Source: Verrucomicrobiia bacterium (lineage in GTDB: Bacteria; Verrucomicrobiota; Verrucomicrobiia; Limisphaerales; Pedosphaeraceae). From it: 64,000 nt of DNA. The position numbers and the translations under genes were made by a program. The DNA lies in the NCBI GenBank assembly GCA_036268055.1, contig DATAUW010000041.1:186001-250000 (forward strand), written 5' to 3'. Shown here one piece after another: positions 9,860-18,815 of the stretch; position 1 is the first letter of the stretch; each line of letters starts with the position of its first letter. The notes under the pieces were generated by a model that saw nothing but the letters and a program-made list of their open reading frames with translations, was not told the DNA's origin and did not search any database.

Positions 9860-11629
9860 ATGTCGAGCCCGGAAGATAATCAAGCCTCAAAAAGAGAAAC
9901 TGCCCTGCTGGCGTGGATTCAGCAAACCGCTCCCTACGGCGTATTCACGCTGGACACCTCGTTTCGGGTTCAAAGTTGGAACGGCTGGATGGAAACGCAC
10001 AGTGGTATTCGCTCCGCCGAAATTATCGGCAAGGAAATTTTTACGCTCTTTCCTGATTTGCGCGATCGCAAACTGGTTTCACCTTTTGAACGCGCATTGA
10101 ACGGCGAGTCGAGCGTGCTTTCGACCGCGCTGCACCGGTATCTTCTGCCGTTTGCATCGCCCTTGCGCGAACTGGAAGGCCACATGCGCCAGACGGCGCG
10201 TATCACTCCGCTGGTGCTGGACCGCGCCGTGTGCGGCGTGGTGGTCGTGATCGAAGACGTGACTCAGCGGGAAAATCAGGCCGAGGCCTTGAGCCGCCAG
10301 CATCGCCGTGATGAAGTGCTGTCATGGGCTCTGGCACATCTCCTCAAGGCGGACGAACCCAAGAAAACCATCCGCCAGCTTTTCTTCAAAATCGCCGAGC
10401 ACCTGGACTTCGATACTTTTTTTCTTTATTTCCGCGATATGGCCACGGGAGCGCTCGGCTTGTATGCGGCGGGCGGCATCGCACCTGGACTGGAAAAAGA
10501 TTTTGCGGAATATCCGTTGCTCGCGGCCGTAGCCGACAAGCGTGAGATGGTTATTTTTGATGACGTTCAAAAACATTCGGAGCCCGAATATGCCATCTTG
10601 AAAAATGCGGGCATCGCCGCCGCCGTCGCCATTCCGCTTTTCGCCAATGATCACCCCATCGGCCTGCTTTGTTTCGCCACCTGGAGCCGCAAGACCATCG
10701 CCACTGACGAATCCGATTTGTTGACGACGATTGCCCAGTATCTCGCCACCGCGGTGGATCGGGAAAATACCAGTCTCGAATTGCAGCGCGCCAAAGAGCA
10801 ACTGTCCAACGACGCTCAACTTTTGGAACAAAAAGTCCAGGAACGCACGTCCCGTTTGCAGGAAACCATTTCTGAACTCGAAACTTTTTCCTACACGCTC
10901 GCGCACGATCTGAAAGCGCCCGTTCGCGGCATGGTCGGTTACTGCGAAGTTTTGCTGGAAGATTTTGCCGGCGTTCTCCCTCCTGATGCCAGCGCCATCA
11001 TCGAAAAATTAGCGCGCACTCCCAAACGCATGGAGGCGCTCATCCATGACTTGCTGCATTTTAGTGAAGTCTCGCGGCAGGAAGTCCTGCTGGGACCCGT
11101 CGAGGTTGCGCCGATCATTGAAAATGTGCTGGCCCTTCGCGTCCCGGCAATTAGACAAGCTGTCACCATCGTTTCGCCGCTTCATCCGGTGCGCGCGCAA
11201 AAAGCGCTGCTGCAACAGGTCCTCTCCAATCTCATAGACAATGCGGCCAAATTCGTAAGTCCGCAGGCTAAAACGAAGATCACCATTTTTTCTGAATTGA
11301 TGAGCGGGGTCACGCCCAGCACGCGGTCGCGTCCGTTATTATTCAATTCGGTTGAACCGGCGGCGCCTGACGCCGGCACACCGCCATTGGAAAACCAGGC
11401 GAGCCGCGTCCGCATTTGGGTCACCGATGAAGGCATCGGAATACCCGAGGAAGCGCACCAGAAAATTTTTGGGATCTTTGAACGCGGCGTCACTGCGGAA
11501 AGTTATGAAGGAACCGGCATGGGTCTGGCCATCGTTGCGCGAGCCATGCAACGGATGGGGGGAACCTGCGGCGTGGAATCCGAGTTGGGAAAAGGCAGCC
11601 GCTTTTGGATCGAACTTCCTGCCGTTTGA
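9860..11629 (+). CDS. PAS-GAF sensor histidine kinase
   Basis: This is a 589-residue soluble histidine kinase. A PAS domain lies at about 15-140 (TAPYGVFTLDTSFRVQSWNG), a GAF domain at about 150-305, a short coiled coil at about 305-340, then the HisKA dimerisation helix with phospho-accepting H349 in LAHDLKAPVRG. The ATPase domain has N-box LSNLIDNAAKFV, G1 VTDEGIGIPEE and G2 GTGMGLAIVARAM. No transmembrane helix is present. It sits 11 bases after cheC and ends the chemosensory operon. The HDLKAPVRG H-box style goes with phytochrome-like kinases that pair with Rcp1-type regulators, so the first gene of the operon is a candidate partner (inference). Confidence 0.9.
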   Translation: MSSPEDNQASKRETALLAWIQQTAPYGVFTLDTSFRVQSWNGWMETHSGIRSAEIIGKEIFTLFPDLRDRKLVSPFERALNGESSVLSTALHRYLLPFASPLRELEGHMRQTARITPLVLDRAVCGVVVVIEDVTQRENQAEALSRQHRRDEVLSWALAHLLKADEPKKTIRQLFFKIAEHLDFDTFFLYFRDMATGALGLYAAGGIAPGLEKDFAEYPLLAAVADKREMVIFDDVQKHSEPEYAILKNAGIAAAVAIPLFANDHPIGLLCFATWSRKTIATDESDLLTTIAQYLATAVDRENTSLELQRAKEQLSNDAQLLEQKVQERTSRLQETISELETFSYTLAHDLKAPVRGMVGYCEVLLEDFAGVLPPDASAIIEKLARTPKRMEALIHDLLHFSEVSRQEVLLGPVEVAPIIENVLALRVPAIRQAVTIVSPLHPVRAQKALLQQVLSNLIDNAAKFVSPQAKTKITIFSELMSGVTPSTRSRPLLFNSVEPAAPDAGTPPLENQASRVRIWVTDEGIGIPEEAHQKIFGIFERGVTAESYEGTGMGLAIVARAMQRMGGTCGVESELGKGSRFWIELPAV

Positions 11630-11646
11630 AACCAGCGGGACGGTAA

Positions 11647-12582
11647 TTAATGAGCAGCGGCGCGAGCCGGCAGCTTTCGATCAGCCGTGGCATCCACCAG
11701 TTGCGCTCCGGCGACGGGTTGCATCTTTGACCCGTATTTATTCGCGTAAACCCGCGTGAATTGCGCGCCAAAAAATAAGATCTGCGCCGAATAATATACC
11801 CACATCAGAATGATCACCAGCGAACCCGCCGCGCCGTAGGCCGAGGTGACACTGCTGCGGCCCAGATAAAGTCCCAGCACAAATTTGCCCAGATTGAAAA
11901 GCACCGCCGTGATGAAACCGCCCACCCACACGTCGCGCCACGCCATTTTCACATCCGGCAATACTTTGAAGATCATGGAAAAAAGCACGGTGATGACGCC
12001 GAGCGATACCACGAAGTTGACGGTGCTCCAAAAGAAATGTTCGCTGGGCATGAGTCCTTGCACATATTTTCCTACGCCCGCAAGTCCCGCGCTTAACACC
12101 AGCGAGACCAAAAGCAGAAATCCAATCCCGATCACCACGCCGAAGGACAGCAACCGGTCTTTGATGAATTGCCGGACGCCGTGGCCCGAGGCGCGTTTCA
12201 CTTGCCAAACGGTATTCAGCGCGTCTTGAAGTTCGACAAAGACTCCGGTCACACCCACGCCCAAGGTCACGATCGCAATCAATGTCGCCCAGCGTCCGGC
12301 GCTCGCCTGGTTGGATGCCGAAGTCACCATGGACTCAATCGCGGTCGCGCCCGCCTTTCCCAAAAGCTGTTGCACCTGCCCGAATAATTCATGCTGCGCC
12401 GCTTCCTGGCCAAACCAAATTCCCGCGACGCGCAGCACAATCAAAAACAGCGGCGCAATCGCGAAGACCGTGTAGTAGGCGAGCGAAGCGCCGAGGCGCG
12501 GAGTATTGATGCCCACCCACGCGGAGAAAGTTTCCTTGCATAGGCCAATAATGTCTCGAAATAGGTTTGTGCGCTTTTTCAT
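11647..12582 (-). CDS. YihY/BrkB-family membrane protein
   Basis: This is a 311-residue integral membrane protein of the YihY family, formerly and wrongly called ribonuclease BN. About six hydrophobic segments are visible, with the family phrases GASLAYYTVFAIAPLFLIV (about 28-46), GVFVELQDALNTVW (about 110-123) and a C-terminal LVIILMWVYYSAQILFFGAQF stretch ending in a short soluble tail. The transported or sensed substrate of this family is not established. It ends convergently 17 bases from the kinase gene, and its start is 3 bases from the end of the DUF421 gene, so the two membrane proteins are probably co-transcribed. Confidence 0.9.
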   Translation of the reverse strand: MKKRTNLFRDIIGLCKETFSAWVGINTPRLGASLAYYTVFAIAPLFLIVLRVAGIWFGQEAAQHELFGQVQQLLGKAGATAIESMVTSASNQASAGRWATLIAIVTLGVGVTGVFVELQDALNTVWQVKRASGHGVRQFIKDRLLSFGVVIGIGFLLLVSLVLSAGLAGVGKYVQGLMPSEHFFWSTVNFVVSLGVITVLFSMIFKVLPDVKMAWRDVWVGGFITAVLFNLGKFVLGLYLGRSSVTSAYGAAGSLVIILMWVYYSAQILFFGAQFTRVYANKYGSKMQPVAGAQLVDATADRKLPARAAAH

Positions 12583-12585
12583 GGT

Positions 12586-13104
12586 TCACGAAGTTTCTTT
12601 TACGACTGTGATTTGGCCGTCTCTCTCGAAATAAGCCGCCTTTACTTTTGACGGATCTTCAACATTGCCGTTGAGCCGCAGGTCTTCGAGCAAATCATGT
12701 TCGCTCAAATCATGTTTGCGCATCGCGTCGCGGTTTACTTCGCCATCCTTGATCAAAGGCACTGTATGACCTTTGACCAGGTTGCCGAACCAATGCGAAT
12801 CGCGTGATAAAAATGCGATGAACCGATGAAGCGTGATCAACACAAAACCTCCACCCAGCGTCGGGAAAAAAGCCACATTGCCGTTGATGGCACGCGCGAG
12901 CATGGACCCAAGTATGAATGCCAGGATCGCGTCGAACGCGGTTTTATTGGCGAGAAATCTTTTGTTGCCGATTCGCACAATGATCAGGGACGCCAGAAAA
13001 ACAATCACCGCGCGCAAGCCGATTTGGAAGAACGTAAGATTTTGGGGATTGGAGTTGAGTCCCAGCGCTGAATTAAAAGCATCGCAAAAATCTTTCATCG
13101 GCAT
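12586..13104 (-). CDS. DUF421 (YetF-like) membrane protein
   Basis: This is a 172-residue protein with about three N-terminal transmembrane helices (about 25-100) and a soluble C-terminal DUF421 domain with the typical pattern of a short basic linker and KHDLSEHDLLEDLRLNG (about 128-144). The first cytoplasmic turn VRIGNKRFLANKTAFD is characteristic of the family, as is the acidic C-terminal strand (YFERDGQITVV). The function of DUF421 proteins is unclear; the Bacillus YetF type is linked to spore or membrane processes. The gene is three bases upstream of the YihY-family gene and six bases downstream of the Rieske oxidoreductase gene. Confidence 0.87.
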   Translation of the reverse strand: MPMKDFCDAFNSALGLNSNPQNLTFFQIGLRAVIVFLASLIIVRIGNKRFLANKTAFDAILAFILGSMLARAINGNVAFFPTLGGGFVLITLHRFIAFLSRDSHWFGNLVKGHTVPLIKDGEVNRDAMRKHDLSEHDLLEDLRLNGNVEDPSKVKAAYFERDGQITVVKETS

Positions 13105-13110
13105 CGCGTA

Positions 13111-14634
13111 TTATTTTTTCGGTAGGCCGGCTTCGCCAAGCGGCTCTTCGGCGGGGCCGGAGAGCACTTCGCCGGTTGCGGCAAATCGGGAACCGTGACA
13201 CGGGCAATCCCAGGTTTTTTCCGCGTCGTTCCAGCGCACGATGCAACCGAGATGCGTGCATACCGGCGAGCGCAATGAAACCTTGCCGTGCTCGTCACGG
13301 AAGGCGGCCACTTTATGGCCGTCCAGTTCGAGAATTTTCCCCTGATTCCGTGCGAGACTTCTCAGGGATTTTCCCTCCGCTTTTCCCATCCAATCGCGCA
13401 AAAGATAATACGGATAATCTTTGTTCTCGCGCAAATAATCCCAGGCAGTGCGAACGATTTCCTTTCGATGAATGTCGAAAAGTTTCGCCCAGGGATTTTT
13501 TCGTTTGTGAAAAGCGTCCACCGCCATCATTGCGCCAAGCGTTCCAAACGTCATGCCATTACCGCCGAAACCGGTCGCGACAAATTGGCGGGTTGCGCTT
13601 TCGCCGATATAAGGAAGTCCGTCGGGGGTTTCGATCACCTGCCCCGACCAGCGCGCATCCACTTTTGCCGACGGGAAAAGTTGCTTCAAGGTCTTCTCCA
13701 GCCGGTCGTAGGCTTTGCCCGGATTATCTGACTGTCCGGTCTTATGATCTTCACCGCCGAAGATGGCGTAATCATTTCCACGCTGGCGATCAATGCGCAA
13801 ATAATGATAGGGCTTGGCGGTGTCCCAAAAAGAGGCCTCAGGTGCGCTGCCTGCGGGAATTTTCGCGCCAATGGCGTACGAGGTGTAGAGAAATAACTTC
13901 GTCTGAAATAAAGTGGCCGATGCCAGATTGGTTTTGCCCATCAGCGGCGTGTGCGTGGCAAGAAATACAAAGGAACATTTGATTTTGTATTTGCCGCTCT
14001 TGACGGTCGTGGGCTTCCCGGAGATTTCACCCGCTTCGCTTTTCTCGAAAACATAACTGCCCTTGCCGGGAATCGCGCGCAGCAACGCGGAAAGATATTT
14101 CAACGGATGAAACTTTGCCTGATGCGGAAACTGAACGCCCTCGCGATTCACCAGCGGCGCCGATTCCAGCCATTCCGCAGGAAAACCCAATTCATTTGCG
14201 AGATGCGCATCTTCGCGCAGCGTGGCGTGGTCATCCTTTTGCCCGCCGTCAATCGCCGCGTGGAGATAACCCGGCACCCATTTGAAATCACAGGCGATTT
14301 TTTCAGCCTGAATGTTCGAGAAGATTTGATCTATGGCTGCGCGTCCGGCATCCCAAACCAATTGAGAAATGTTTTTTCCAAATTTTTTGACCAACTCATG
14401 CAGCCGAGTATCCGTAACGCAAGTCAGATGAGCCGTCGTGTTGGCCGTGTCAAAACCGCCACAACGCCCGCGCTCAAGCAGCGCCACGGTGCAACCGGCT
14501 TTCTTAAAAAGATACGCCGCCGTCACGCCAGTGATGCCCGCGCCGACAATCACCACGTCCACGGCGCAATCTTTACTTATTTTTTTGAAACGCGGCAGTG
14601 AGACCGATTTAGTCCAATAAGAAGCTGTATCCAT
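13111..14634 (-). CDS. FAD-dependent oxidoreductase with C-terminal Rieske [2Fe-2S] domain
   Basis: This 507-residue fusion has a DAO-type FAD domain (about 1-385) with the dinucleotide loop [15 protein letters not shown] near residue 29, and a C-terminal Rieske domain (about 410-507). The cluster ligands are in CTHLGCIV and CPCHGSRF, a canonical C-x-H and C-x2-H pair. Members of this family occur widely in soil bacteria; the substrate is unknown, but the Rieske centre suggests electron transfer from the flavin to a respiratory or oxygenase partner. ATG at 14634 is preferred over one 45 bases upstream because it starts just before the FAD domain. A related enzyme without the Rieske part lies directly upstream. 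Confidence 0.92.
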   Translation of the reverse strand: MDTASYWTKSVSLPRFKKISKDCAVDVVIVGAGITGVTAAYLFKKAGCTVALLERGRCGGFDTANTTAHLTCVTDTRLHELVKKFGKNISQLVWDAGRAAIDQIFSNIQAEKIACDFKWVPGYLHAAIDGGQKDDHATLREDAHLANELGFPAEWLESAPLVNREGVQFPHQAKFHPLKYLSALLRAIPGKGSYVFEKSEAGEISGKPTTVKSGKYKIKCSFVFLATHTPLMGKTNLASATLFQTKLFLYTSYAIGAKIPAGSAPEASFWDTAKPYHYLRIDRQRGNDYAIFGGEDHKTGQSDNPGKAYDRLEKTLKQLFPSAKVDARWSGQVIETPDGLPYIGESATRQFVATGFGGNGMTFGTLGAMMAVDAFHKRKNPWAKLFDIHRKEIVRTAWDYLRENKDYPYYLLRDWMGKAEGKSLRSLARNQGKILELDGHKVAAFRDEHGKVSLRSPVCTHLGCIVRWNDAEKTWDCPCHGSRFAATGEVLSGPAEEPLGEAGLPKK

Positions 14635-14858
14635 ATTGATCCCGTCAGCCGGCAAGCGCGGTGAAATCCACCGAAGCATCGCCAGCGAGCCAAGAGCCTC
14701 CCTGTTTTAGCGAAAGGTGTGCCAACCGGTCACACAACCACCTTTGAGTTTTGTATGACAGCGTGCGAAAAATCACCACGGATTGGCCATAAAAAACTTC
14801 TTCGCCCCGGCAAATTGCGTCCACTCCTCGCGAAATGCGTGGAGATTTACGAAATCCG

Positions 14859-16061
14859 CTAACGCCCAAATTTGAAAAGATGCGCATCTGGATTTCGTCG
14901 CCCGAGAAAATCGTCCCGAATGATTTCGGCGGCAATGAGACTGTAAGTGATGCCATTGCCGCCGTAGCCCAAAGCGAAATAAGTGTGCGCCAAACCGGGA
15001 TTGGTTCCGATATAGGCAAGGCCATCCTTGGTGCCGCCAAAGGTTCCGGCCCACGAGTAAGCCACGTCCAGTGGAATCGCAGGAAAAAGGGCGTTGAACT
15101 TTTGCACGAGGGTCGCGGTTTTTCGCGGGATCAAGGCGTCCCGGAGCAAAGAGTTTGTGAAATTCACATCTTCGCCGCCGACGATGATCCGATTATCCGG
15201 CGTCGTTCGCAGATAAAGATACGGCGTGCCGGTTTCCCAAATCAAACTTCGCTCATGCCAGCGGGGAATTTTTTTCAACGGTTCACTAACCAGCGCATAA
15301 GTGCTTTTGAGCGAGCCGGCTTCACCCCGGACATACTTCATGGATTCAAATCCGCAGGCCAAAACCGCCCGGCGCGCCTTCACGATGAAGCCACGGTTGG
15401 TGGTGAGGCGAATACTCTGGCGGTCAGGCTCGAACTTGACGACCGGCGAACGATCAAAAGTGTTAAGGCCGCATTTTGCTCCTGCGGAAAGCAGTCCATG
15501 GGTCAGACGATGAGGATCTACCTCCCCAGCCAATCGCGAATATAAAGCGGCCGGGCGCGAAAATGGGAAATGCTTTTCGATCTCGGCGCGAGGCCAAAAT
15601 TCTAAATCGAACCCCAACTGGCGGCGAAGTTTAAATTCCTCCTTTAACTCGGAAATTTCTCCGATATTTCGCGCAAGAAACAAACTGGTTTTCTGTTCAT
15701 GGCCGCAGTTTATTTTTAATTTTTCCACCAGGCCGCGAAGCTTGCTAACGGACTGTCCGCAAAGCTCGTAACTTCTTTTGGCCTTTTTCGCGCCGATTTT
15801 TTTTACCAGTTCACGCAACGGGACATCCACCTCGTATTGCAACAACCCGGTGCTGCCGCTGGTGCTGCCGGTGCCGATGTCACGTTTGTCCAGCAAGACG
15901 GCATGGACGCCCGCCGCGGCCAAGTAATAGCCCACGAGCGCGCCGGTGATGCCTCCGCCCACCACCGCGACATCGCAAACCAAATCGCGATCCAGCGTCG
16001 GATAGCTTTTCGGAAGCCCGTTGATGATGCTCCACAGCGGATAGTCAGAAGTAAGTTCCAT
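14859..16061 (-). CDS. FAD-dependent oxidoreductase (DAO family) without Rieske domain
   Basis: This is a 400-residue flavoprotein of the D-amino-acid-oxidase/glycerol-3-phosphate-dehydrogenase-like group. The FAD loop VAVVGGGITGALVGYYLAAA is near residue 29. Further family phrases are GSTSGSTGLLQYEVD, PYLYLRTTPDNRIIVGGEDVNF and, near the C-terminus, YFALGYGGNGITYSLIAAEI, which closes the FAD site. Its layout matches the neighbouring Rieske fusion almost motif for motif, but it stops right after the FAD domain (DAHLFKFGR). A duplication in which one copy lost, or one gained, the Rieske domain is the simplest reading. Substrate unknown. Confidence 0.9.
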   Translation of the reverse strand: MELTSDYPLWSIINGLPKSYPTLDRDLVCDVAVVGGGITGALVGYYLAAAGVHAVLLDKRDIGTGSTSGSTGLLQYEVDVPLRELVKKIGAKKAKRSYELCGQSVSKLRGLVEKLKINCGHEQKTSLFLARNIGEISELKEEFKLRRQLGFDLEFWPRAEIEKHFPFSRPAALYSRLAGEVDPHRLTHGLLSAGAKCGLNTFDRSPVVKFEPDRQSIRLTTNRGFIVKARRAVLACGFESMKYVRGEAGSLKSTYALVSEPLKKIPRWHERSLIWETGTPYLYLRTTPDNRIIVGGEDVNFTNSLLRDALIPRKTATLVQKFNALFPAIPLDVAYSWAGTFGGTKDGLAYIGTNPGLAHTYFALGYGGNGITYSLIAAEIIRDDFLGRRNPDAHLFKFGR

Positions 16062-16212
16062 GCCCTTAATGCCCGGAAATTTTATTTTCTATACGGATTA
16101 AACCCTTCACACACACTTGTTCGCTGACCGTCATTTAGCAGGGCATGTGCCGGGTGACATTTTTGCCCCCGGCAACATTTGGAGAAATCTTTTTTTGCCT
16201 CATAATGAACTC

Positions 16213-16935
16213 ATGGAACTTCTGAAAATTGGCTGCTGCGGATTTCCTCTCCTTAAGATTCCCTACGGAAAACAATTTTCGGTGGTGGAAGTGCAGCAGA
16301 CATTTTATCAGCCGCCGATGCGCCAAAGCACGCTCGAAGGCTGGCGAAAACTTTTGCCCGCGCCATTTGAATTCACACTCAAAGCCTGGCAACTCATCAC
16401 GCACACGATGAAGAGTCCCACTTTTCGTCGCTTAAAGGTAAAACTCTCGCCGGAAGAACTCGAACAATGCGGCTCTTTCCAGTGGACGCCCATCGTGCAA
16501 CAAGCCTGGGAAAAGAGCCGGGCGTGCGCACAGGCACTGGACGCACGCCTAGTGCTGTTCCAGTGCCCCGCAAGCTTCACCGCCGAGCCGCACAATATCG
16601 AACGAATGCGGCGGTTCTTTCATTCGATCGAGCGCAGCGGACTAAAATTACTCTGGGAACCGCGAGGAAATTGGGGCCTGGATTTGATCGAAGAGCTATG
16701 TCGTGAATTGGATTTGGTGCATGCGGTGGACCCATTCGTATCGCAATCGGTGACAAAAGATTTCGTTTATTTCCGGTTGCACGGCGGAAAAGATTTCAGC
16801 CACGTATTCACAAGCGACGAGTTGACGGGCATGGTACGGCTAATTCCCAAAAAAGCGCCCGCCTATGTGATGTTTAACAATAGGAACATGCTTGAAGATG
16901 CGAAAACGTTTCAAAGACAAATACTTGCCACCTAA
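16213..16935 (+). CDS. DUF72 family protein
   Basis: This 240-residue protein starts MELLKIGCCGFP, the typical first strand (IGTSG/IGCCGF) of DUF72 TIM-barrel-like proteins. It contains the family phrases VEVQQTFYQPP, PFEFTLKAWQLITH, LWEPRGNW and FVYFRLHGG in the expected order. The family has no agreed biochemical function. The start was moved to ATG 16213 because upstream in-frame codons are unlike protein and the first family strand begins here. It precedes the hydrogenase region by about 290 bases of non-coding DNA. Confidence 0.86.
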   Translation: MELLKIGCCGFPLLKIPYGKQFSVVEVQQTFYQPPMRQSTLEGWRKLLPAPFEFTLKAWQLITHTMKSPTFRRLKVKLSPEELEQCGSFQWTPIVQQAWEKSRACAQALDARLVLFQCPASFTAEPHNIERMRRFFHSIERSGLKLLWEPRGNWGLDLIEELCRELDLVHAVDPFVSQSVTKDFVYFRLHGGKDFSHVFTSDELTGMVRLIPKKAPAYVMFNNRNMLEDAKTFQRQILAT

Positions 16936-17224
16936 TCTTTTTCCCGGGCAAATTTGATGCTTTCTCTATCCTTGATGTTTGCATTCTGCAAGAAAACTTA
17001 GTGCGCTTTTGCGAATTGCAACTGATTCATCCGTCTCGAAATTAATAAATCCAAGAAAAGGCCGGTAATCCATCATCCTATAGTTGGTATTTCCTAAGCT
17101 GTCTAAGCGACACTTAGCGACACAAATATTTGCGGTCAGGGCATTTTTCGAGGGGACCAAGCGGTTGAACAGTTTCAAAGGCTTTAAGCATAGAACCGTA
17201 AAATGAAAGAATAAAAATTATTTT
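16936..17224. other. Intergenic region upstream of the hydrogenase operon
   Basis: About 290 bases without a convincing gene. It is A/T-rich toward its right end. Short repeated GCGACACTTAGCGACAC occurs near 17107-17123, with two copies of GCGACAC. This is the likely home of the hydrogenase operon promoter, but no hexamer pair was clear enough to name. Confidence 0.4.
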
Positions 17225-17422
17225 ATGCAAAAAAAACATACCCCACCCCAACCGATTCATATTCCCGGCACATCGCGCGGAGAAGAAATGGCGATTCACA
17301 AAGGCAAGGAACCGGGCCGAGGAAAAGGGCCGGGCTATAGATCCGCCCGGGATTCGACAGGAATTTGTGCCAAGGAACGGGAGCCCATTATCGATGTGAT
17401 GGCGCATATTCCTCCCGCTTAG
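17225..17422 (+). CDS. Small basic protein of unknown function, upstream of hydrogenase operon
   Basis: This is a 65-residue open frame (or 44 residues from the internal ATG at 17288). It is rich in Gly, Arg, Lys and Pro, with segments HIPGTSRGEEMAIHKGKEPG, RSARDSTGICAKEREPI and a C-terminal DVMAHIPPA. The internal ATG at 17288 has GGAG five bases before it, while the ATG at 17225 has no visible ribosome-binding site, so the shorter form is possible. The composition is not that of a random frame and the motif-like RSARDSTGI suggests a conserved protein. There is no membrane segment. The gene ends 28 bases before the DUF5947 gene, so co-expression is likely. Function unknown. Confidence 0.6.
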   Translation: MQKKHTPPQPIHIPGTSRGEEMAIHKGKEPGRGKGPGYRSARDSTGICAKEREPIIDVMAHIPPA

Positions 17423-17450
17423 TTCACAATCGCCAAATAAAAAAATTGCG

Positions 17451-18107
17451 ATGTACTCCTCCCAATCCATCCAAAACGGGAATGCCGTCAATTTTTTGCG
17501 GCAAATGAGAAAACCGCCAGTGGTGGAGGAATTTTGCGAGTTTTGCAACGCCGCTATTCCCGCGATCCACCGGCATTTGCTAAAAACTGCAAACCGCGAA
17601 ATCATCTGCGCTTGCGATCCTTGCGCACTTCGTTTTCAAAATGTCGCCGGTGGCAATTTTCGATTGATTCCCCGCGATGCCTCGGCGTTGCCGAATTTCC
17701 AACTGTCGGACACGCAATGGAACAGCCTGGCTTTGCCGATCAACCTGACTTTTTTCTATCGCGATTCTGCCGCGGGGAAAATGGTGGCGATGTATCCGAG
17801 TCCGGCGGGTGCTACGGAATCGCTTTTGCCAGCGGAGAATTGGCTTGAATTGGAAACTCTCAGTCCTGAACTGGCGAAGATGCAACCGGACGTCGAAGCG
17901 CTTTTGATCAATCGGATTGGCTCGGCGCGGGAATATTACATCGTTCCCATTGACCTGTGTTATGAACTGGTCGGATTAATTCGGATGCACTGGCGCGGGT
18001 TGTCCGGCGGCGAAAAGGTTTGGCAGCAGATCGAGATGTTTTTCGCGAAGCTCGGTTTGCAATGCGGCCTTTCTGAACCGGATGCAAAGGAGGCTGTCCA
18101 TGCCTGA
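17451..18107 (+). CDS. DUF5947 family protein of the hydrogenase operon
   Basis: This 218-residue protein belongs, by its phrases, to DUF5947, found next to actinobacterial-type (group 1h) [NiFe]-hydrogenases. Visible hallmarks are EFCEFC (C29, C32), a following HRHLL, CACDPCALRF (C53, C55, C58), MYPSPAGATES, PDVEALLINR, VPIDLCYELVGLIRMHWRGL and SGGEKVW. The five clustered cysteines plus histidine could bind zinc or an Fe-S centre, but this has not been shown. Its stop overlaps the DUF6084 start by eight bases. Its role in hydrogenase assembly or electron transfer is inferred from conserved neighbourhood only. Confidence 0.85.
   Translation: MYSSQSIQNGNAVNFLRQMRKPPVVEEFCEFCNAAIPAIHRHLLKTANREIICACDPCALRFQNVAGGNFRLIPRDASALPNFQLSDTQWNSLALPINLTFFYRDSAAGKMVAMYPSPAGATESLLPAENWLELETLSPELAKMQPDVEALLINRIGSAREYYIVPIDLCYELVGLIRMHWRGLSGGEKVWQQIEMFFAKLGLQCGLSEPDAKEAVHA
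18087..18102 (+). promoter_or_regulatory. Strong Shine-Dalgarno deciding the DUF6084 start
   Basis: AAAGGAGG at 18087-18093 sits about seven bases before ATG 18100. It supports this start rather than the in-frame ATG at 18082 and lies inside the end of the DUF5947 gene. Confidence 0.75.
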
Positions 18108-18753
18108 CTTTGATTTCAAAGTGACAGGAGTCGAAGCGGCGAATCGCGGCATCGCGCCGTTGCTACATTTCAAACTGGAGATCGCGAATCATCCCGAAAC
18201 GGAAAAAATCCACACGGTAATATTGCAAACGCAAATCCAGATCGAGGCCCCCCGTCGTTCTTACAACGATGCCGAAAAAGAAAAGCTCGGCGAACTCTTT
18301 GGCACGCCCGACCGCTGGGGCCAAACCTTGCGCAATCGGTTGTGGGGAATCAGCAACACCAACGTGCGTGGATTTTCAGGCAGTACCGAGACGGTGCTGC
18401 CGATGCCTTGCACGTTTGACTTGAATGTGGCCGCCACAAAATATTTTCATGCGTTGGAAGGCGGCGCCATTCCCCTGCTCTTTTTGTTCAGCGGGACAGT
18501 CTTCTACGAAGCGGCGGATGGGCGTTTGCAAGTGCAACAAATTTCGTGGAATAAGGAATGCCATTTTCAAATGCCTTCGGAAACCTGGCGCGAAATGATG
18601 GACCGGCATTTTCCGAATAGTGCGTGGCTGTATCTGCATCGCGGCGTGTTCGACCAGCTCTATGCCTTCAAACGCAAACATGGATTTTCAAGCTGGGAGG
18701 AAACTATTTCTGGTTTGCTAAACGCGGAGGAAAAAGTCGAGGTGCCGGCATAA
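18100..18753 (+). CDS. DUF6084 family protein of the hydrogenase operon
   Basis: This 217-residue protein matches DUF6084, the usual neighbour of DUF5947 in group 1h hydrogenase operons. Family-like phrases are MPDFDFKVTGVEAANRGIAP, IQIEAPRRSYNDAEKEKL, GELFGTPDRWGQTLRN, PCTFDLNVAATKYFHAL and VPLLFLFSGTVFY-like IPLLFLFSGTVFY. Beta-rich, no signal peptide, no cysteine motif. It starts inside the end of the preceding gene with a strong ribosome-binding site, so both are made together. The family's job is unknown; conservation with the hydrogenase suggests an accessory or assembly factor. Confidence 0.85.
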   Translation: MPDFDFKVTGVEAANRGIAPLLHFKLEIANHPETEKIHTVILQTQIQIEAPRRSYNDAEKEKLGELFGTPDRWGQTLRNRLWGISNTNVRGFSGSTETVLPMPCTFDLNVAATKYFHALEGGAIPLLFLFSGTVFYEAADGRLQVQQISWNKECHFQMPSETWREMMDRHFPNSAWLYLHRGVFDQLYAFKRKHGFSSWEETISGLLNAEEKVEVPA

Positions 18754-18815
18754 ATTCCGCGTTGCGCGGCGACATTAAACCTTAAACCCGGTGACACCAT
18801 GAAAGGAATCAAACT

